The notes beneath the pieces were generated by a model. It did not search any database, had not been told where the DNA came from, and worked only from the letters and a program-made list of their open reading frames with translations. From Lumbricus rubellus (lineage: Eukaryota; Annelida; Clitellata; Crassiclitellata; Lumbricidae), in the NCBI GenBank assembly GCA_945859605.1, contig OX243828.1:22999609-23063608 (forward strand): 64,000 nt of DNA, written 5' to 3'. The stretch's first letter is position 1. Every line of letters starts with the position of its first letter. Positions 43,801 to 46,155 of the stretch are shown in pieces. The position numbers and the translations under genes are program-made.

Positions 43801-46155
43801 GGCCACTTTGAACAATACACAACAGCATTCCACATAGACTCTGCCATTCTTTACCACATGCAGCGATATATTAGGCCTAAAGAAAAACACTGTGAGGTTT
43901 TCTTTAAAAAGGCGAACAAAGTAGAGCATTTGATGTTCATGAGCTGATAACCCGAGCAAAGAAATCATTAACGGATTTCAGATCCATTGAGAATTATTGT
44001 ACACAGATCACTACAGAATATATACAGAATATATACTCAGATCATAGTGGATATGTATGAAAGAAGCAACTAATTGGTTGTCATAAGACTTATTTATTGC
44101 CATCCATATAATTATAACCCTTTATCGACCAAGTTGTAGTAAATGGCATGGAATATCTCAATTGGTAAAGGGTTAAATTAAATACCGCTATATACTATAT
44201 TATATTATTAATATATATAGTATGTATATAATATGTGTATATATAACACTAACCATTGAAGGCATGAGCAAACTTAGCACAAAAAGAAGAATGACAAATA
44301 AATAGAATATTTTCATGTCTCCCGACTCCGGGAGTCCCGAGTGCAATCTATTCTGAAACTTTACTCTCTCCGAAACTGAGAATTTTCAACATATGTGCAA
44401 AAATAAACTGGAAAAAATTTAAAAGGCAAAGATGTTGGTCATGTTCAAAGTCAAGTTAAGCTGGCAACAGATGTTGATAAGTCTGTCCATGGTGGTCTAT
44501 CTACTTCTATTGTTGGAAACATTCAAAACACAAGAATTAGGAAATTAGGAATAAGGTACTAAAACGTTTTATAGGATAAGAAAGTCCATAATTTTTTTTA
44601 AATATGTCTTCCATGGTGGTCTATTATAGGCCTACAACACTAAAACAATGTTCAGTACTATCTTCGACCAAAAGAGGAAATTCTGCAGAGACCGAGATAA
44701 ACAGGAAAGCGAAGTCATCCATAAATTTCCTTAAGATGCACTGCATACATATTAACACTAAAGTCTGTCAATGCGGCAAATAAAACAATAAAACTATTAA
44801 CTTTACTATCAGGCAAACTAATCAACCATCATCATCATCGTGACTGTATTTCTGAACGGATCCCAAAAAAGAGAGGCGGTACTTTGAAATTTACCATCTC
44901 AAGCAAACACTGGAAGGTTTAGATGAGGACAAATCCGCCTACCTACTCACATGCACTGTCCAAACAGACTAGTAATAAACTCAGTTGTCCATAGTAACTA
45001 AAATAATAAAAAGTCTAATAGCACCAATAAACTATAATTTTACATCGGAAGCCAACCACAGATACTACAAGTGAGAAATTTCTTTGAGATGTTGTTCAGC
45101 TATAAATGCGGAATACAGTATCTCAAAAGAACAATAACAATATTTTTAGACCACAGAAGATAGCCATAATAATAATAACCATAACCATAAATGTTATTTA
45201 ACCCAAGTATCAGTATCGACAACGAAAGAGAAGCAAAATATTTTTAAAAACAACTAACAACACGAAGATCAATAGGACTATAACCCTAAGAAATCTGGGT
45301 CCTGCTAATGGGCCACCTGCAAAACAACAGCACAAATTTTTAGCAGATGTGGCAATAAAATGAAATCGTCTTAAATGTTTTTTTGCCTACCTAGTCGAAC
45401 GTAGAGGACATAATGCATGCCAGAACGTGGTTCGGTGTTCAGTATTGTCCCACGCATACTCATCCACGCTCCGAACATTTCTATGATGACCGAGACGCAG
45501 AGAATCACGAGGAATCCAAGGATGTGCTTTTTCAGCATTGCTCCACAAGAGTTGTCGCTGTCAAACTCAACGATGTTCAGCAATACAGCTAGAACAATAA
45601 TCCTACAAAGACAACACAGAATCTCTTAGATGCTTTCAATCAATCAATCAATCAATCAATTCACTTTATTGCAACCAGAAAACAAGATGACAGCAAAAGT
45701 AGAAAATATACATGCATTGGCTACAAAGGGGGGCCTAAAGAGATGGACACCCCACTGGGGAGGGTCACCCAAGTAAAAAATTCCCAAGAAAAATTAACCA
45801 AGATAGCCGAAATGAAATAAATTAAATCAAATTAGGTGATGGCAGATTGCAGAAAAGTGGGCAGAAGGGCATTGTACATGACATTTAGAACTCAGGTGAG
45901 AATTGCAAAAGTCACAGCAAAGAGATGAATCTATGCTAGCTTTTAAAATGCTTCACAGCAAGGATAGCTGTTGGGATGTAGAGCATTGACCCATGAAAGA
46001 GTATATAAATTTTATGAGAAATCAGTAAAAGAAAAGGCAGTTTTCAGGCAAAATACGAACCAAACCGTGTGTAGAACAATGAGAACAACGGCCGGAACAA
46101 CTAGGTCATCTGAACCAACGCTCCAGCGTCTGTTGAACACAATGATACCAGGCAT
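2517..46155 (-). CDS. DAGLA: Diacylglycerol lipase alpha-like gene, complete, 17 coding exons
   Basis: Predicted sn-1-specific diacylglycerol lipase, which cleaves diacylglycerol in the plasma membrane to give 2-arachidonoylglycerol, an endocannabinoid. Joined in phase, the 17 exons give 3222 nt, about 1073 residues; human DAGL-alpha has 1042. Seen: an N-terminus beginning MPG with a basic [10 protein letters not shown] segment; hydrophobic helices at about 20-45, 55-75, 100-125 and 137-160; the nucleophile motif GHSLG with Ser483; Asp535 in GKDFVPR; His627 in GKILH; and a 390-residue tail. In the human enzyme the triad is Ser472, Asp524 and His650. The long tail argues for the alpha rather than the beta paralogue. 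All introns are GT-AG in this model; the exon 15 donor is weak. No transcript evidence is available. Confidence 0.93.
4030..4260. repeat. Dispersed repeat with ACTGCACA motifs, intron 16
   Basis: About 220 bp highly similar to 61975-62205, with weaker copies at 17095-17272 and reversed parts near 39215-39345 and 42887-43080. It contains several ACTGCACA motifs and, at one end, the AGTCAT/GACCTT core shared with hAT MITEs of this window. Confidence 0.7.
4376..4502 (-). CDS. DAGLA: DAGL exon 16 (residues 637-679)
   Basis: Acceptor TTCTGCAG and donor AAA|GTATGA. It codes [20 protein letters not shown] and the [14 protein letters not shown] end of the lipase domain, characteristic of DAGL-alpha and beta. 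Confidence 0.93.
4803..5008 (+). repeat. tRNA-derived SINE (family A), diverged
   Basis: Similar to the other family A copies: GAAGCCGGAAGGTTG, a degenerate B box GGTTCAAATCC, then GCGCTTCGG and CAGTGTCCGCGCT. It lies in intron 15, antisense to the gene. Confidence 0.7.
5175..5395 (-). CDS. DAGLA: DAGL exon 15 with catalytic histidine (residues 564-637)
   Basis: The acceptor is CGCTTTCAG. It codes [15 protein letters not shown], a charged segment corresponding to the regulatory loop, then [20 protein letters not shown]; His627 is the predicted catalytic His (human His650). The donor GG|GTTGGT is weak; it is chosen because it is the one that restores phase with exon 16. The Asp-His distance is 92 residues here and 126 in human, so the loop is shorter or a small exon has been missed. 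Confidence 0.88.
5461..5557 (+). repeat. Dispersed repeat family B
   Basis: Shares GTAATCTCCAAA, CCACTCGAAAG and TTATTCACGAGCGCTG with a reversed copy at 27838-27925 and, less closely, with 868-950 and 28015-28085. It looks like a short retroposon 3' part and lies in intron 14 beside the Gypsy element. Confidence 0.55.
5774..6511 (-). repeat. Gypsy 3' LTR
   Basis: 738 bp; I saw no difference from the other LTR on line-by-line reading. The TATA box is at 6139-6132. Confidence 0.93.
6512..6521 (-). other. Gypsy polypurine tract
   Basis: GGGAGGGGGG directly precedes the 3' LTR in element sense, the usual plus-strand priming site. Confidence 0.8.
6522..7017. other. Gypsy 3' non-coding region
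   Basis: AT-rich stretch between the accessory ORF and the polypurine tract, with loosely repeated GTTCATCA-like motifs. No coding signal. Confidence 0.5.
7018..7755 (-). CDS. Gypsy accessory ORF, C2H2 zinc-finger protein
   Basis: A 245-codon ORF between integrase and the 3' LTR, in the position where env lies in some Gypsy elements. It has a strongly basic N-terminus (about 1-30) and one C2H2 finger with C35, C38, H51, H56 (spacing 2-12-4), then a Pro/Gly/Ala linker and an acidic-aromatic C-terminal part. It has no signal peptide or membrane helix, so it is not an envelope. Its frame differs from the polyprotein and starts about 230 nt after that stop, so a spliced or separate transcript would be needed. 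I do not recognise the full-length protein. Confidence 0.7.
   Translation of the reverse strand: MNSRRKKKRRKSIRKTAVIERRRNGRTMESRSWLCDYCGGEMATHGSLERHIRRRHSLNVRRVTERVTIITKETLQLAVNVGTSTEGGRAGVKPEAAAGSNEQQARPSGVPSTGAPLLLQEADVGGTAMVGRTDPPWAFATPIAEADFPFRPDESLIDLEQWMGTIQPNLDEINEDAIANIVFAARCEYFPLEWEDFRLRMWAQWPMCPELVLRGVFRGFMRRSMVEGEPTARAPLFLDEFGSAN
7989..11645 (-). CDS. Gypsy gag-protease-integrase polyprotein with RT/RNase H deletion
   Basis: One open frame of 1218 codons. Gag fills about 1-320; a CCHC zinc knuckle is at C327-C330-H335-C340; the protease motif DTGS is at 402-405. The start of reverse transcriptase is recognisable at about 660-704, but the frame then jumps directly to the [15 protein letters not shown] segment that normally follows RNase H. 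About 400 residues, including the YxDD active site, are missing without a frameshift. Integrase is complete: zinc-binding H833, H840, C870, C873 and DD35E residues D902, D962, E998, then a GPxx-type C-terminal region. The element cannot reverse-transcribe alone but could be mobilised in trans. Confidence 0.93.
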   Translation of the reverse strand: MTDREDTIAYDFRDEEGQSSSTPGQGETTTRERPSLLRVLRQRETTNFRGTSMFSGGAELEEQNEQGRNGAALRYRKSPMKPGKFDGTGSLDSFLAQFEVCAKHNGWTDADRVDFLRCALDKAATQLLWDFGAREDVTYEELVGRLRQRYGTEGQAETFRTQLYYRRQRGDETLSTLLHDIRRLVVLAYPVPTNETTEIVARDAFLEAMRDRELSLKVREREPKTLDEAYRTALRLEAYQRTMDTEDRRRPPNRVRGTVENEAGSQMQHQLDSFLKSQREEQRRWQQDMEARMERHFGERRDAAPRRNPPEQEEHRNTREQRPVLTCYGCGRAGHMARNCRQNRQHRNRRNDAAAEENGGTTGDEDVAVNHTTRPRVSNPASNNAIFVRGTIAGKSQLCLIDTGSEVSLVPFSVVEGSGIQPCNRVLMAANGTEIRVLGEITTPIKVWRGFAISTTFLVSDQIAEPMLGMDWLRQHRCRLSFGTGALFVGRRRISLVKGNGSTWCRRIVVAEEVSVPPKCQYDIGVKTLFDDLSTEAPAWMTETRELQPGLHVARVLVGDDVNTTKVRVVNLTKRVVKLEKDRLLGGLHPVQISGGESEGSVAREELVDKSVEEMMKGIAEVPSEVKDRLQGLLKEYRDVLSLSESDLGKTAVGLHRIDTGDAAPVRQPVRRQPPPYRVEIDKQVEKMVSEGIVEATSSGCASSIVHRPGRKHGNADALSRKQCGSVADQVMVAATREVFGGETEASPEAPDSILVTQREDPDLMLVRRWIGQEGAMPEIEEVLQENAAVKAYWHQRDSLCVKDGVLYRKRFDGVEQLLLPRALREPYLKLAHTGATGGHLGIRRTREQIRRRAYWPGWSRDVKGYCRRCPQCCQYRRGKVPKQGPLQPLPTGEPWERLSIDITGPHPRSRRGHIYILTMMDNFTKYVEAVPLANQEAATVARALVETVIVRYGAPLQILTDQGTNFDGHLFKGVCKLLEIDKVRTSGYHPSGNGLIERFHRTLNAMLGKVISGHQRDWDEFLPHVMAAYRSSVHEVTGFSPNRLLFGRETRAPLDLVYGRPSEAWPGNTTYSSYVEDMAQRLEEAYQLVRENLQKAAERRKHAYDLRVRPARFKEGDQVWHFSPRRYKGRSPKWQKMYQGPMVILRQCGPVNYLVQAPKKRPFVTHVDKLKAYMSTEEDEVQEEPPPTILAGEDEHEMPRGDGRARRSTQRPVRYSH
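11671..11687 (-). other. Gypsy primer-binding site
   Basis: TGGTACCAGAAGCGGGG in element sense begins 2 nt after the 5' LTR. It is complementary to a tRNA 3' end; the TGGTACCAG start and GGGG resemble a leucine tRNA, but I cannot fix the isoacceptor. Confidence 0.7.
11690..12427 (-). repeat. Gypsy 5' LTR
   Basis: 738 bp, terminating TG...CA. The U3 part (about 12060-12427) contains many TTAACCGG-like motifs; a TATATAAG box on the minus strand lies at 12055-12048, followed by the presumed R-U5. Confidence 0.93.
12048..12055 (-). promoter_or_regulatory. TATA box of the Gypsy 5' LTR
   Basis: TATATAAG on the minus strand, downstream of the motif-dense U3 and upstream of the presumed R region. 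The same box is in the 3' LTR. Confidence 0.6.
12702..12774 (-). CDS. DAGLA: DAGL exon 14 (residues 539-563)
   Basis: Acceptor TGAAATAG and the strong donor AAG|GTAAGC. It codes [19 protein letters not shown], matching the IGL.QLE..R..L..V helix after the catalytic Asp. The next intron is 7.3 kb and contains the Gypsy element. Confidence 0.92.
12911..12970. repeat. (AT)n microsatellite
   Basis: A pure AT run of about 30 bp followed by ATACATAT variants, in intron 13 about 140 bp from exon 14. Confidence 0.9.
13129..13197 (-). CDS. DAGLA: DAGL exon 13 with catalytic aspartate (residues 516-539)
   Basis: Acceptor TTTTTAG and donor AG|GTATAT. It codes [17 protein letters not shown]; Asp535 corresponds to human Asp524 of the triad. 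Confidence 0.93.
13348..15670 (-). mobile_element. 2.3-kb TIR DNA transposon in intron 12
   Basis: The ends AGGGTGCATCAAACGCCCC and its inverted copy bound 2323 bp. The symmetry extends into ATAATTATT outside each end, so either the terminal repeat is about 28 bp or the target was palindromic. Inside is a broken transposase-like gene on the minus strand. I cannot name the superfamily. Confidence 0.85.
14121..15213 (-). pseudogene. Broken transposase-like gene of the 2.3-kb TIR element
   Basis: Coding similarity runs through three minus-strand pieces. The piece at 15213-14557 is interrupted by one in-frame TAA at the FDTTG/NTG join; it continues with LLWSGCRHH and a [11 protein letters not shown] segment. 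Pieces at 14560-14345 and 14351-14121 lie in other frames. It resembles a widespread family of repetitive hypothetical proteins of invertebrate genomes that share a CxHH motif after an FDTT..NTG motif; this is from memory and I assign no name. Confidence 0.65.
15997..16139 (-). CDS. DAGLA: DAGL exon 12 with catalytic serine (residues 469-516)
   Basis: Acceptor GGTGACAG and donor AG|GTTAGC. It contains [18 protein letters not shown], the nucleophile elbow GxSxG with predicted catalytic Ser483 (human Ser472), and [11 protein letters not shown]. The element is intact, so the enzyme should be active. Confidence 0.95.
16979..17059 (-). CDS. DAGLA: DAGL exon 11 (residues 442-468)
   Basis: Acceptor GTTTGAAG and donor GTG|GTCAGT. 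It codes [20 protein letters not shown] and DAFSRDV, the helix before the catalytic strand. A donor three bases earlier (GAT|GTGGTC) is also possible in phase and would remove one Val; the longer form aligns better with the family. Confidence 0.88.
17095..17272. repeat. Dispersed ACTGCACA repeat, intron 10
   Basis: A diverged copy of the 4030/61975 family: CTTCCGTGGTAAATTAC, ACAACTGCACAAATCCATTT and AGAACTGCACATTGAAAAAG. Confidence 0.6.
17727..17818 (+). repeat. Copy 1 of a ~90-bp inverted duplicate
   Basis: GATAAACGGAGGATATAT through AAGTTGAGGCCGTCTTG. A near-identical reverse-complement copy lies at 22803-22893. Exons 8-10 lie between them. Confidence 0.75.
18000..18198 (+). repeat. LINE-like 3' end with (GAA)n tail
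   Basis: Translates, with a frameshift, to a basic C-terminus ([15 protein letters not shown]...GGGQRT) ending at TAA and followed by AAGAAGAAGAAGA. This looks like the end of a non-LTR retrotransposon ORF2; the clade is uncertain. Confidence 0.45.
18205..18283. mobile_element. 79-bp TTAA-bounded palindromic mini-element
   Basis: Begins TTAATCTTTTACCCGTT and ends AACGGGTAAAGGGTTAA. A second copy of exactly the same length is at 26108-26186. TTAA flanks and CCCTTTACCC ends are compatible with a piggyBac-type MITE. Confidence 0.6.
18554..18631 (-). CDS. DAGLA: DAGL exon 10 (residues 416-441)
   Basis: Acceptor TTGTATAG and donor AAG|GTATAA, phase 0. It codes [16 protein letters not shown] and WLAHK, matching the D.LTDL..DAE.LPVE motif of DAGLs. 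Confidence 0.92.
19508..19591 (-). CDS. DAGLA: DAGL exon 9 (residues 388-415)
   Basis: Acceptor CATTGTAG and donor CAG|GTGAGA, phase 0. It codes [20 protein letters not shown] and IRGTLS, a core strand and oxyanion-side loop of the lipase 3 fold. A hAT-type MITE lies 65 bp upstream in intron 8. Confidence 0.93.
19656..19983. mobile_element. hAT-type MITE, 328 bp, intron 8
   Basis: Terminal inverted repeats CAGTGGCGGCGCCAGG, with a perfect 8-bp target duplication ACGAAAAC at 19648-19655 and 19984-19991. It lies 65 bp from exon 9. Contains the ATGACTAAAAAAAAGGTC core seen in other MITEs here. Confidence 0.92.
20532..20760. mobile_element. hAT-type MITE, 229 bp, intron 8
   Basis: Ends CATAGGCGTACG and inverted copy; perfect 8-bp target duplication GCAGCCTG. 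A related truncated copy begins at 27081. Confidence 0.92.
21285..21505 (+). repeat. tRNA-derived SINE (family A), near full length
   Basis: A box TGGTGTAGTGGT at about 21295-21306, B box GGTTCGAATCC at 21337-21347, then a GCGCTTCGG...CAGTGTCCGCTCTGC body and CTATAACAAGTGCACATAC end. It lies in intron 8, antisense to DAGL, ending about 35 bp from the exon 8 donor. Confidence 0.85.
21540..21690 (-). CDS. DAGLA: DAGL exon 8 (residues 337-387), Cys-rich
   Basis: The acceptor is GTTTTTTCAG and the donor GAT|GTAAGT. It opens with CTCCCYLCC, a possible palmitoylated cluster comparable to the cysteine cluster of DAGL-alpha, then [10 protein letters not shown] and [11 protein letters not shown]. The first 27 nt and the preceding intron form the first unit of a 45-bp minisatellite that continues into intron 7. 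The reading frame resumes perfectly despite this. Confidence 0.92.
21664..22351. repeat. 45-bp minisatellite built from the exon 8 splice acceptor
   Basis: About 15 units of 45 bp. On the minus strand each unit carries TTTTTCCAG|TTGCACATG and CTACCTCTGTTGC, that is, the polypyrimidine tract, AG and first ~27 coding bases of DAGL exon 8. The unit nearest the exon contains the real acceptor (TTTTTTCAG). Three 2-nt insertions (about 21710, 22160, 22295) break the 45-nt period. All three minus-strand frames stay open across the array, which explains its long apparent ORFs. Confidence 0.95.
22692..22800 (+). repeat. SINE family A, 3' part
   Basis: CAATTGCTCAGCGCTTCGG through GGGGCGCTATAACAAGTG; the 5' tRNA-like part is missing. 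Confidence 0.8.
22803..22893 (-). repeat. Copy 2 of the ~90-bp inverted duplicate
   Basis: Reverse complement of 17727-17818 with a few differences. It is wedged between a SINE end and a second AAGTGCACATACAAAC end, as if inserted into a SINE tail. Confidence 0.75.
22938..23140 (-). CDS. DAGLA: DAGL exon 7 (residues 270-337)
   Basis: Acceptor TTTTGTAG and donor CA|GTATGT. It codes the FLSG segment and the conserved [13 protein letters not shown] core, then GLCKIMPHL, which leads into the cysteine-rich stretch of exon 8. The phase-2 donor is chosen because it alone joins exon 8 in frame. Confidence 0.92.
23573..23707 (-). CDS. DAGLA: DAGL exon 6 (residues 225-269)
   Basis: Acceptor TTTGTATAG and donor CAG|GTGAGA; phase 0 at both ends. 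It codes [20 protein letters not shown] and DIVAGLVLL, highly conserved in DAGLs. Just past the donor the intron contains three near-copies of a CTCACCTGTGAGTGTCT motif that repeats the donor-like sequence. Confidence 0.93.
23745..23999. repeat. (GTAT)n/(ATAC)n inverted microsatellite
   Basis: A GTAT/GCAT run at 23745-23910 is followed by the complementary ATAC run at 23935-23999, so the locus can fold as a long hairpin. Open frames read from it are artefacts. Confidence 0.9.
24050..24090. other. GC-rich hairpin, transposon end-like
   Basis: CTAGCTTTTGTACCCGG then CTTTG then CCCGGGT forms a short GC hairpin in AT-rich intron 5. Similar end sequences occur in dispersed repeats of other invertebrates (memory); the element is not identified. 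Confidence 0.35.
24536..24688. repeat. (ACAT)n/(GTAT)n inverted microsatellite after a SINE-like end
   Basis: Follows AAGGCGCTATATAAATG, a retroposon 3' end also present (reversed) at about 48070-48095. Confidence 0.8.
25029..25241. mobile_element. hAT-type MITE, 213 bp, next to the exon 5 donor
   Basis: Ends AGGGCCGGATTAAGG and CTTGATCCGGCCCT; perfect 8-bp target duplication CTGGTGGT at 25021-25028 and 25242-25249. The donor of exon 5 starts at 25256. Confidence 0.92.
25257..25338 (-). CDS. DAGLA: DAGL exon 5 (residues 197-224)
   Basis: Acceptor TGTCTGTCAG and donor CGG|GTACGT. The 82-nt exon codes [16 protein letters not shown], equivalent to the SW.RR...FLCC segment of DAGL-alpha, a cysteine-containing juxtamembrane stretch. 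A hAT-type MITE starts only about 15 bp downstream of its donor. Confidence 0.9.
25617..25879. mobile_element. hAT-type MITE, 263 bp, intron 4
   Basis: Ends CACTGGCGTAG and CTACGCCACTG; 8-bp target duplication GTGACCAT/GTGACCCT with one mismatch. Confidence 0.85.
26108..26186. mobile_element. 79-bp TTAA-bounded palindromic mini-element, copy 2
   Basis: Same ends and same length as 18205-18283. Confidence 0.6.
26355..26402. repeat. MITE end fragment
   Basis: GTGTGGGCGCCCATG preceded by a CTTGCCC-rich run matches one end of the 51391-51749 MITE family; the other end is not found. Confidence 0.5.
27081..27300. mobile_element. Truncated hAT-type MITE, intron 4
   Basis: CATAGGCGTAGGAGACGGGG and GGGGCAAATGCCCC match the 20532-20760 family. 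The right terminus is not recognised. Confidence 0.6.
27401..27612 (-). repeat. tRNA-derived SINE (family A)
   Basis: The minus strand reads GGTGTAGTGGGTATGTTCG, a degenerate B box and GCGCTTCGGCG. Its 3' end abuts a GTAT run. Confidence 0.8.
27838..27925 (-). repeat. Dispersed repeat family B
   Basis: Reverse-complement relative of 5461-5557. Confidence 0.5.
28015..28085 (+). repeat. Dispersed repeat family B, diverged
   Basis: CGTAATCTCGACACTTCTAC and AGCGCCCACAAAAAGC followed by CCTATTCACAGGCGCT. Confidence 0.45.
28091..28555. repeat. (CAGA)n array with ACAACTA interruptions
   Basis: Irregular alternation of CAGACAGA runs and CAACTACAGA. Peptides read from it are Ser/Cys/Val or Asp/Arg/Gln periodic and not genes. 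Confidence 0.9.
28770..29145. repeat. (CAGA)n array, second block
   Basis: Same composition as 28091-28555, with ACAAACAGA variants. Confidence 0.9.
29161..29600 (+). mobile_element. TIR MITE, 440 bp, 3-bp target duplication (copy 1)
   Basis: Imperfect terminal inverted repeats of about 35 bp containing AATGTTGTGTTTCCGGTAAC; flanked by TTA on both sides. An inverted copy is at 33001-33423. Confidence 0.88.
29935..30262. repeat. 27-bp minisatellite, intron 4
   Basis: About 11-12 units containing TATCCTGTTTAGAATATCC; the first units are 3-4 bp longer. It lies about 700 bp downstream of the exon 4 donor in gene sense. Confidence 0.92.
30578..30824. repeat. (ATTC)n microsatellite
   Basis: CATTCATT runs with periodic GCGTG interruptions, 130 bp from the exon 4 donor. 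Confidence 0.9.
30959..31139 (-). CDS. DAGLA: DAGL exon 4 (residues 137-197)
   Basis: Acceptor TTTCCAG and donor CG|GTAAAT. It begins with IIVCNWIV and the fourth membrane helix, then [20 protein letters not shown], the cytosolic linker to the lipase domain. It sits between an ATTC-type repeat and a triplet repeat, within 140 bp of each. Confidence 0.92.
31280..31570. repeat. Compound (CTA)/(CTG) triplet repeat, intron 3
   Basis: Irregular ACTACTGCTGCT units with an internal duplicated CCACAGTGTACCACTACC block, 140 bp upstream of exon 4. Confidence 0.9.
32560..32880. repeat. Diverged tandem repeat with ATCGAAAGGAATA motif
   Basis: GAAAGGAATAGCATACATG and GTACATTATCGAAAGG recur every 30-60 bp at least seven times. 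Unit boundaries are decayed. Confidence 0.65.
33001..33423 (-). mobile_element. TIR MITE, 423 bp, 3-bp target duplication (copy 2, inverted)
   Basis: Reverse orientation of 29161-29600, flanked by TGA on both sides. The two target duplications, TTA and TGA, suggest TNA. Confidence 0.88.
33785..33957. repeat. (GTAT)n microsatellite at a SINE tail
   Basis: About 43 uninterrupted GTAT units directly joined to the 3' end of the SINE at 33958-34189. Confidence 0.95.
33958..34189 (-). repeat. tRNA-derived SINE (family A), full length
   Basis: On the minus strand: GTGGTGTAGTGGTGG (A box region), B box GGTTCGAATCC at 34130-34120, conserved body, and GCGCTATAACAAGTGCAC end. It ends 70 bp from the exon 3 donor. 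Confidence 0.88.
34260..34361 (-). CDS. DAGLA: DAGL exon 3 (residues 103-137)
   Basis: Bounded by acceptor TTGTTGCAG and the strong donor GTGAGT. It codes the third membrane helix and the conserved loop [20 protein letters not shown]. It is separated from exon 2 by an 11-kb intron full of transposons. Confidence 0.92.
35396..35620 (+). repeat. tRNA-derived SINE (family A)
   Basis: B box GGTTCGAATCC at 35449-35459; ends GCGCTATAACAAGCGC. Confidence 0.85.
35639..35775. repeat. (CAGA)n microsatellite
   Basis: CAGACAGACGAACAGA variants following the SINE tail. Confidence 0.9.
36077..36290 (-). repeat. tRNA-derived SINE (family A)
   Basis: The minus strand reads GGTGTAGGGGTATGTTCG, a degenerate B box and a 3' CTATAGCAAGTGCTCATAC end. 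Confidence 0.8.
36337..36596. repeat. Truncated MITE related to 43290-43545
   Basis: Shares GCTCTCATAGCGGATT, TAAATGCATATTTCATTTT and CTAGCTACGGCCTTG; the left terminus is lost. Confidence 0.7.
36850..37325. repeat. (TGTC)n microsatellite region
   Basis: TGTCTGTGTGTCTGTATG variants over almost 500 bp with a short unique interruption near 37000-37060. Confidence 0.9.
37555..38110. repeat. (GGGA)n, (GA)n, (CAGA)n and (GT)n compound repeats
   Basis: GGGA run at 37555-37662, GA and CAGA at 37680-37830, GT at 37908-38025. Four different simple repeats adjoin in 550 bp. Confidence 0.9.
38391..38445 (+). repeat. SINE 5' fragment
   Basis: GTAGGGCGCGATAGTCTAG and TATGTTCGTTGCCTTGCAGC match the tRNA-like head of family A; the body is missing. 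Confidence 0.5.
39184..39356. repeat. Decayed MITE
   Basis: Starts CAGCGGCGGATCCAGGGGGC and includes GGGGTTGTGCAGTTCTAAAAA, shared with 42887-43080. The right end CCTGGATTTGCTC is a poor inverted match. Confidence 0.5.
39556..40405 (-). mobile_element. hAT transposon remnant, 850 bp, intron 2
   Basis: Ends CAGTGTTGTTGTC and GACAACAAGTCTG with a perfect 8-bp target duplication AATAATCC at 39548-39555 and 40406-40413. Near both ends are inverted arrays of an AAGACCAAGACTTTG motif. The interior encodes the last part of a hAT transposase on the minus strand. Confidence 0.92.
39832..40015 (-). pseudogene. hAT transposase C-terminal (dimerisation) domain fragment
   Basis: About 60 codons read through [20 protein letters not shown] and FSHGG to a TAA at 39834-39832. 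The xSAxxERxFSxxG pattern is the hallmark of the hATC domain. The catalytic parts are absent, so this is an internally deleted element. Confidence 0.85.
40588..40824. repeat. (CAGA)n microsatellite, left half
   Basis: Interrupted by the 40825-42350 element; continues at 42351. Confidence 0.88.
40825..42350. mobile_element. hAT-type non-autonomous element, 1526 bp
   Basis: Ends CATGGGCGTCCGCAGG and its inverted copy; perfect 8-bp target duplication GGCACAGA at 40817-40824 and 42351-42358. No transposase domain is recognised inside. It contains a TA-rich segment at 41645-41720. Confidence 0.92.
42351..42610. repeat. (CAGA)n microsatellite, right half
   Basis: Continuation of 40588-40824 after the hAT-type insertion. 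Confidence 0.88.
42887..43080. repeat. Dispersed ACTGCACA repeat, reversed copy
   Basis: GACATGCAGTTCTACACAAG through GGGTTGTGCAGTTCTTTAAA; related to 4030-4260. Confidence 0.55.
43290..43545. mobile_element. hAT-type MITE, 256 bp, intron 2
   Basis: Ends CAAGGCCATAGCCAGG and CCTAGCTACGGCCTTG; 8-bp target duplication TGCAAACG/TGCAAAAG with one mismatch. Confidence 0.85.
43700..45390. other. Intron 2, AT-rich, little structure
   Basis: A reduced TTAA-type element (ends ACCCTTTATCG and GGTAAAGGGTTAA) lies at about 44115-44175. Otherwise I see no gene or repeat. Confidence 0.45.
45391..45602 (-). CDS. DAGLA: DAGL exon 2 (residues 32-103)
   Basis: The acceptor TTTGTAG precedes the exon and the donor is AG|GTAGGC. 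It codes the rest of helix 1, an extracellular loop and helix 2, then the conserved [20 protein letters not shown] segment, a strong DAGL signature at the second membrane span. It enters in phase 2 and leaves in phase 1, matching both neighbours. Confidence 0.93.
46061..46155 (-). CDS. DAGLA: DAGL exon 1 (start codon, residues 1-32)
   Basis: The ATG at 46155-46153 opens [18 protein letters not shown], which matches the conserved DAGL N-terminus, and the family similarity decides this start. The first transmembrane helix begins here. The exon ends in phase 2 at a G|GTTCGT donor. A possible acceptor (TCTCGCAG) lies just before the ATG, so a non-coding upstream exon is plausible, as is usual for vertebrate DAGLA. 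Confidence 0.88.
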
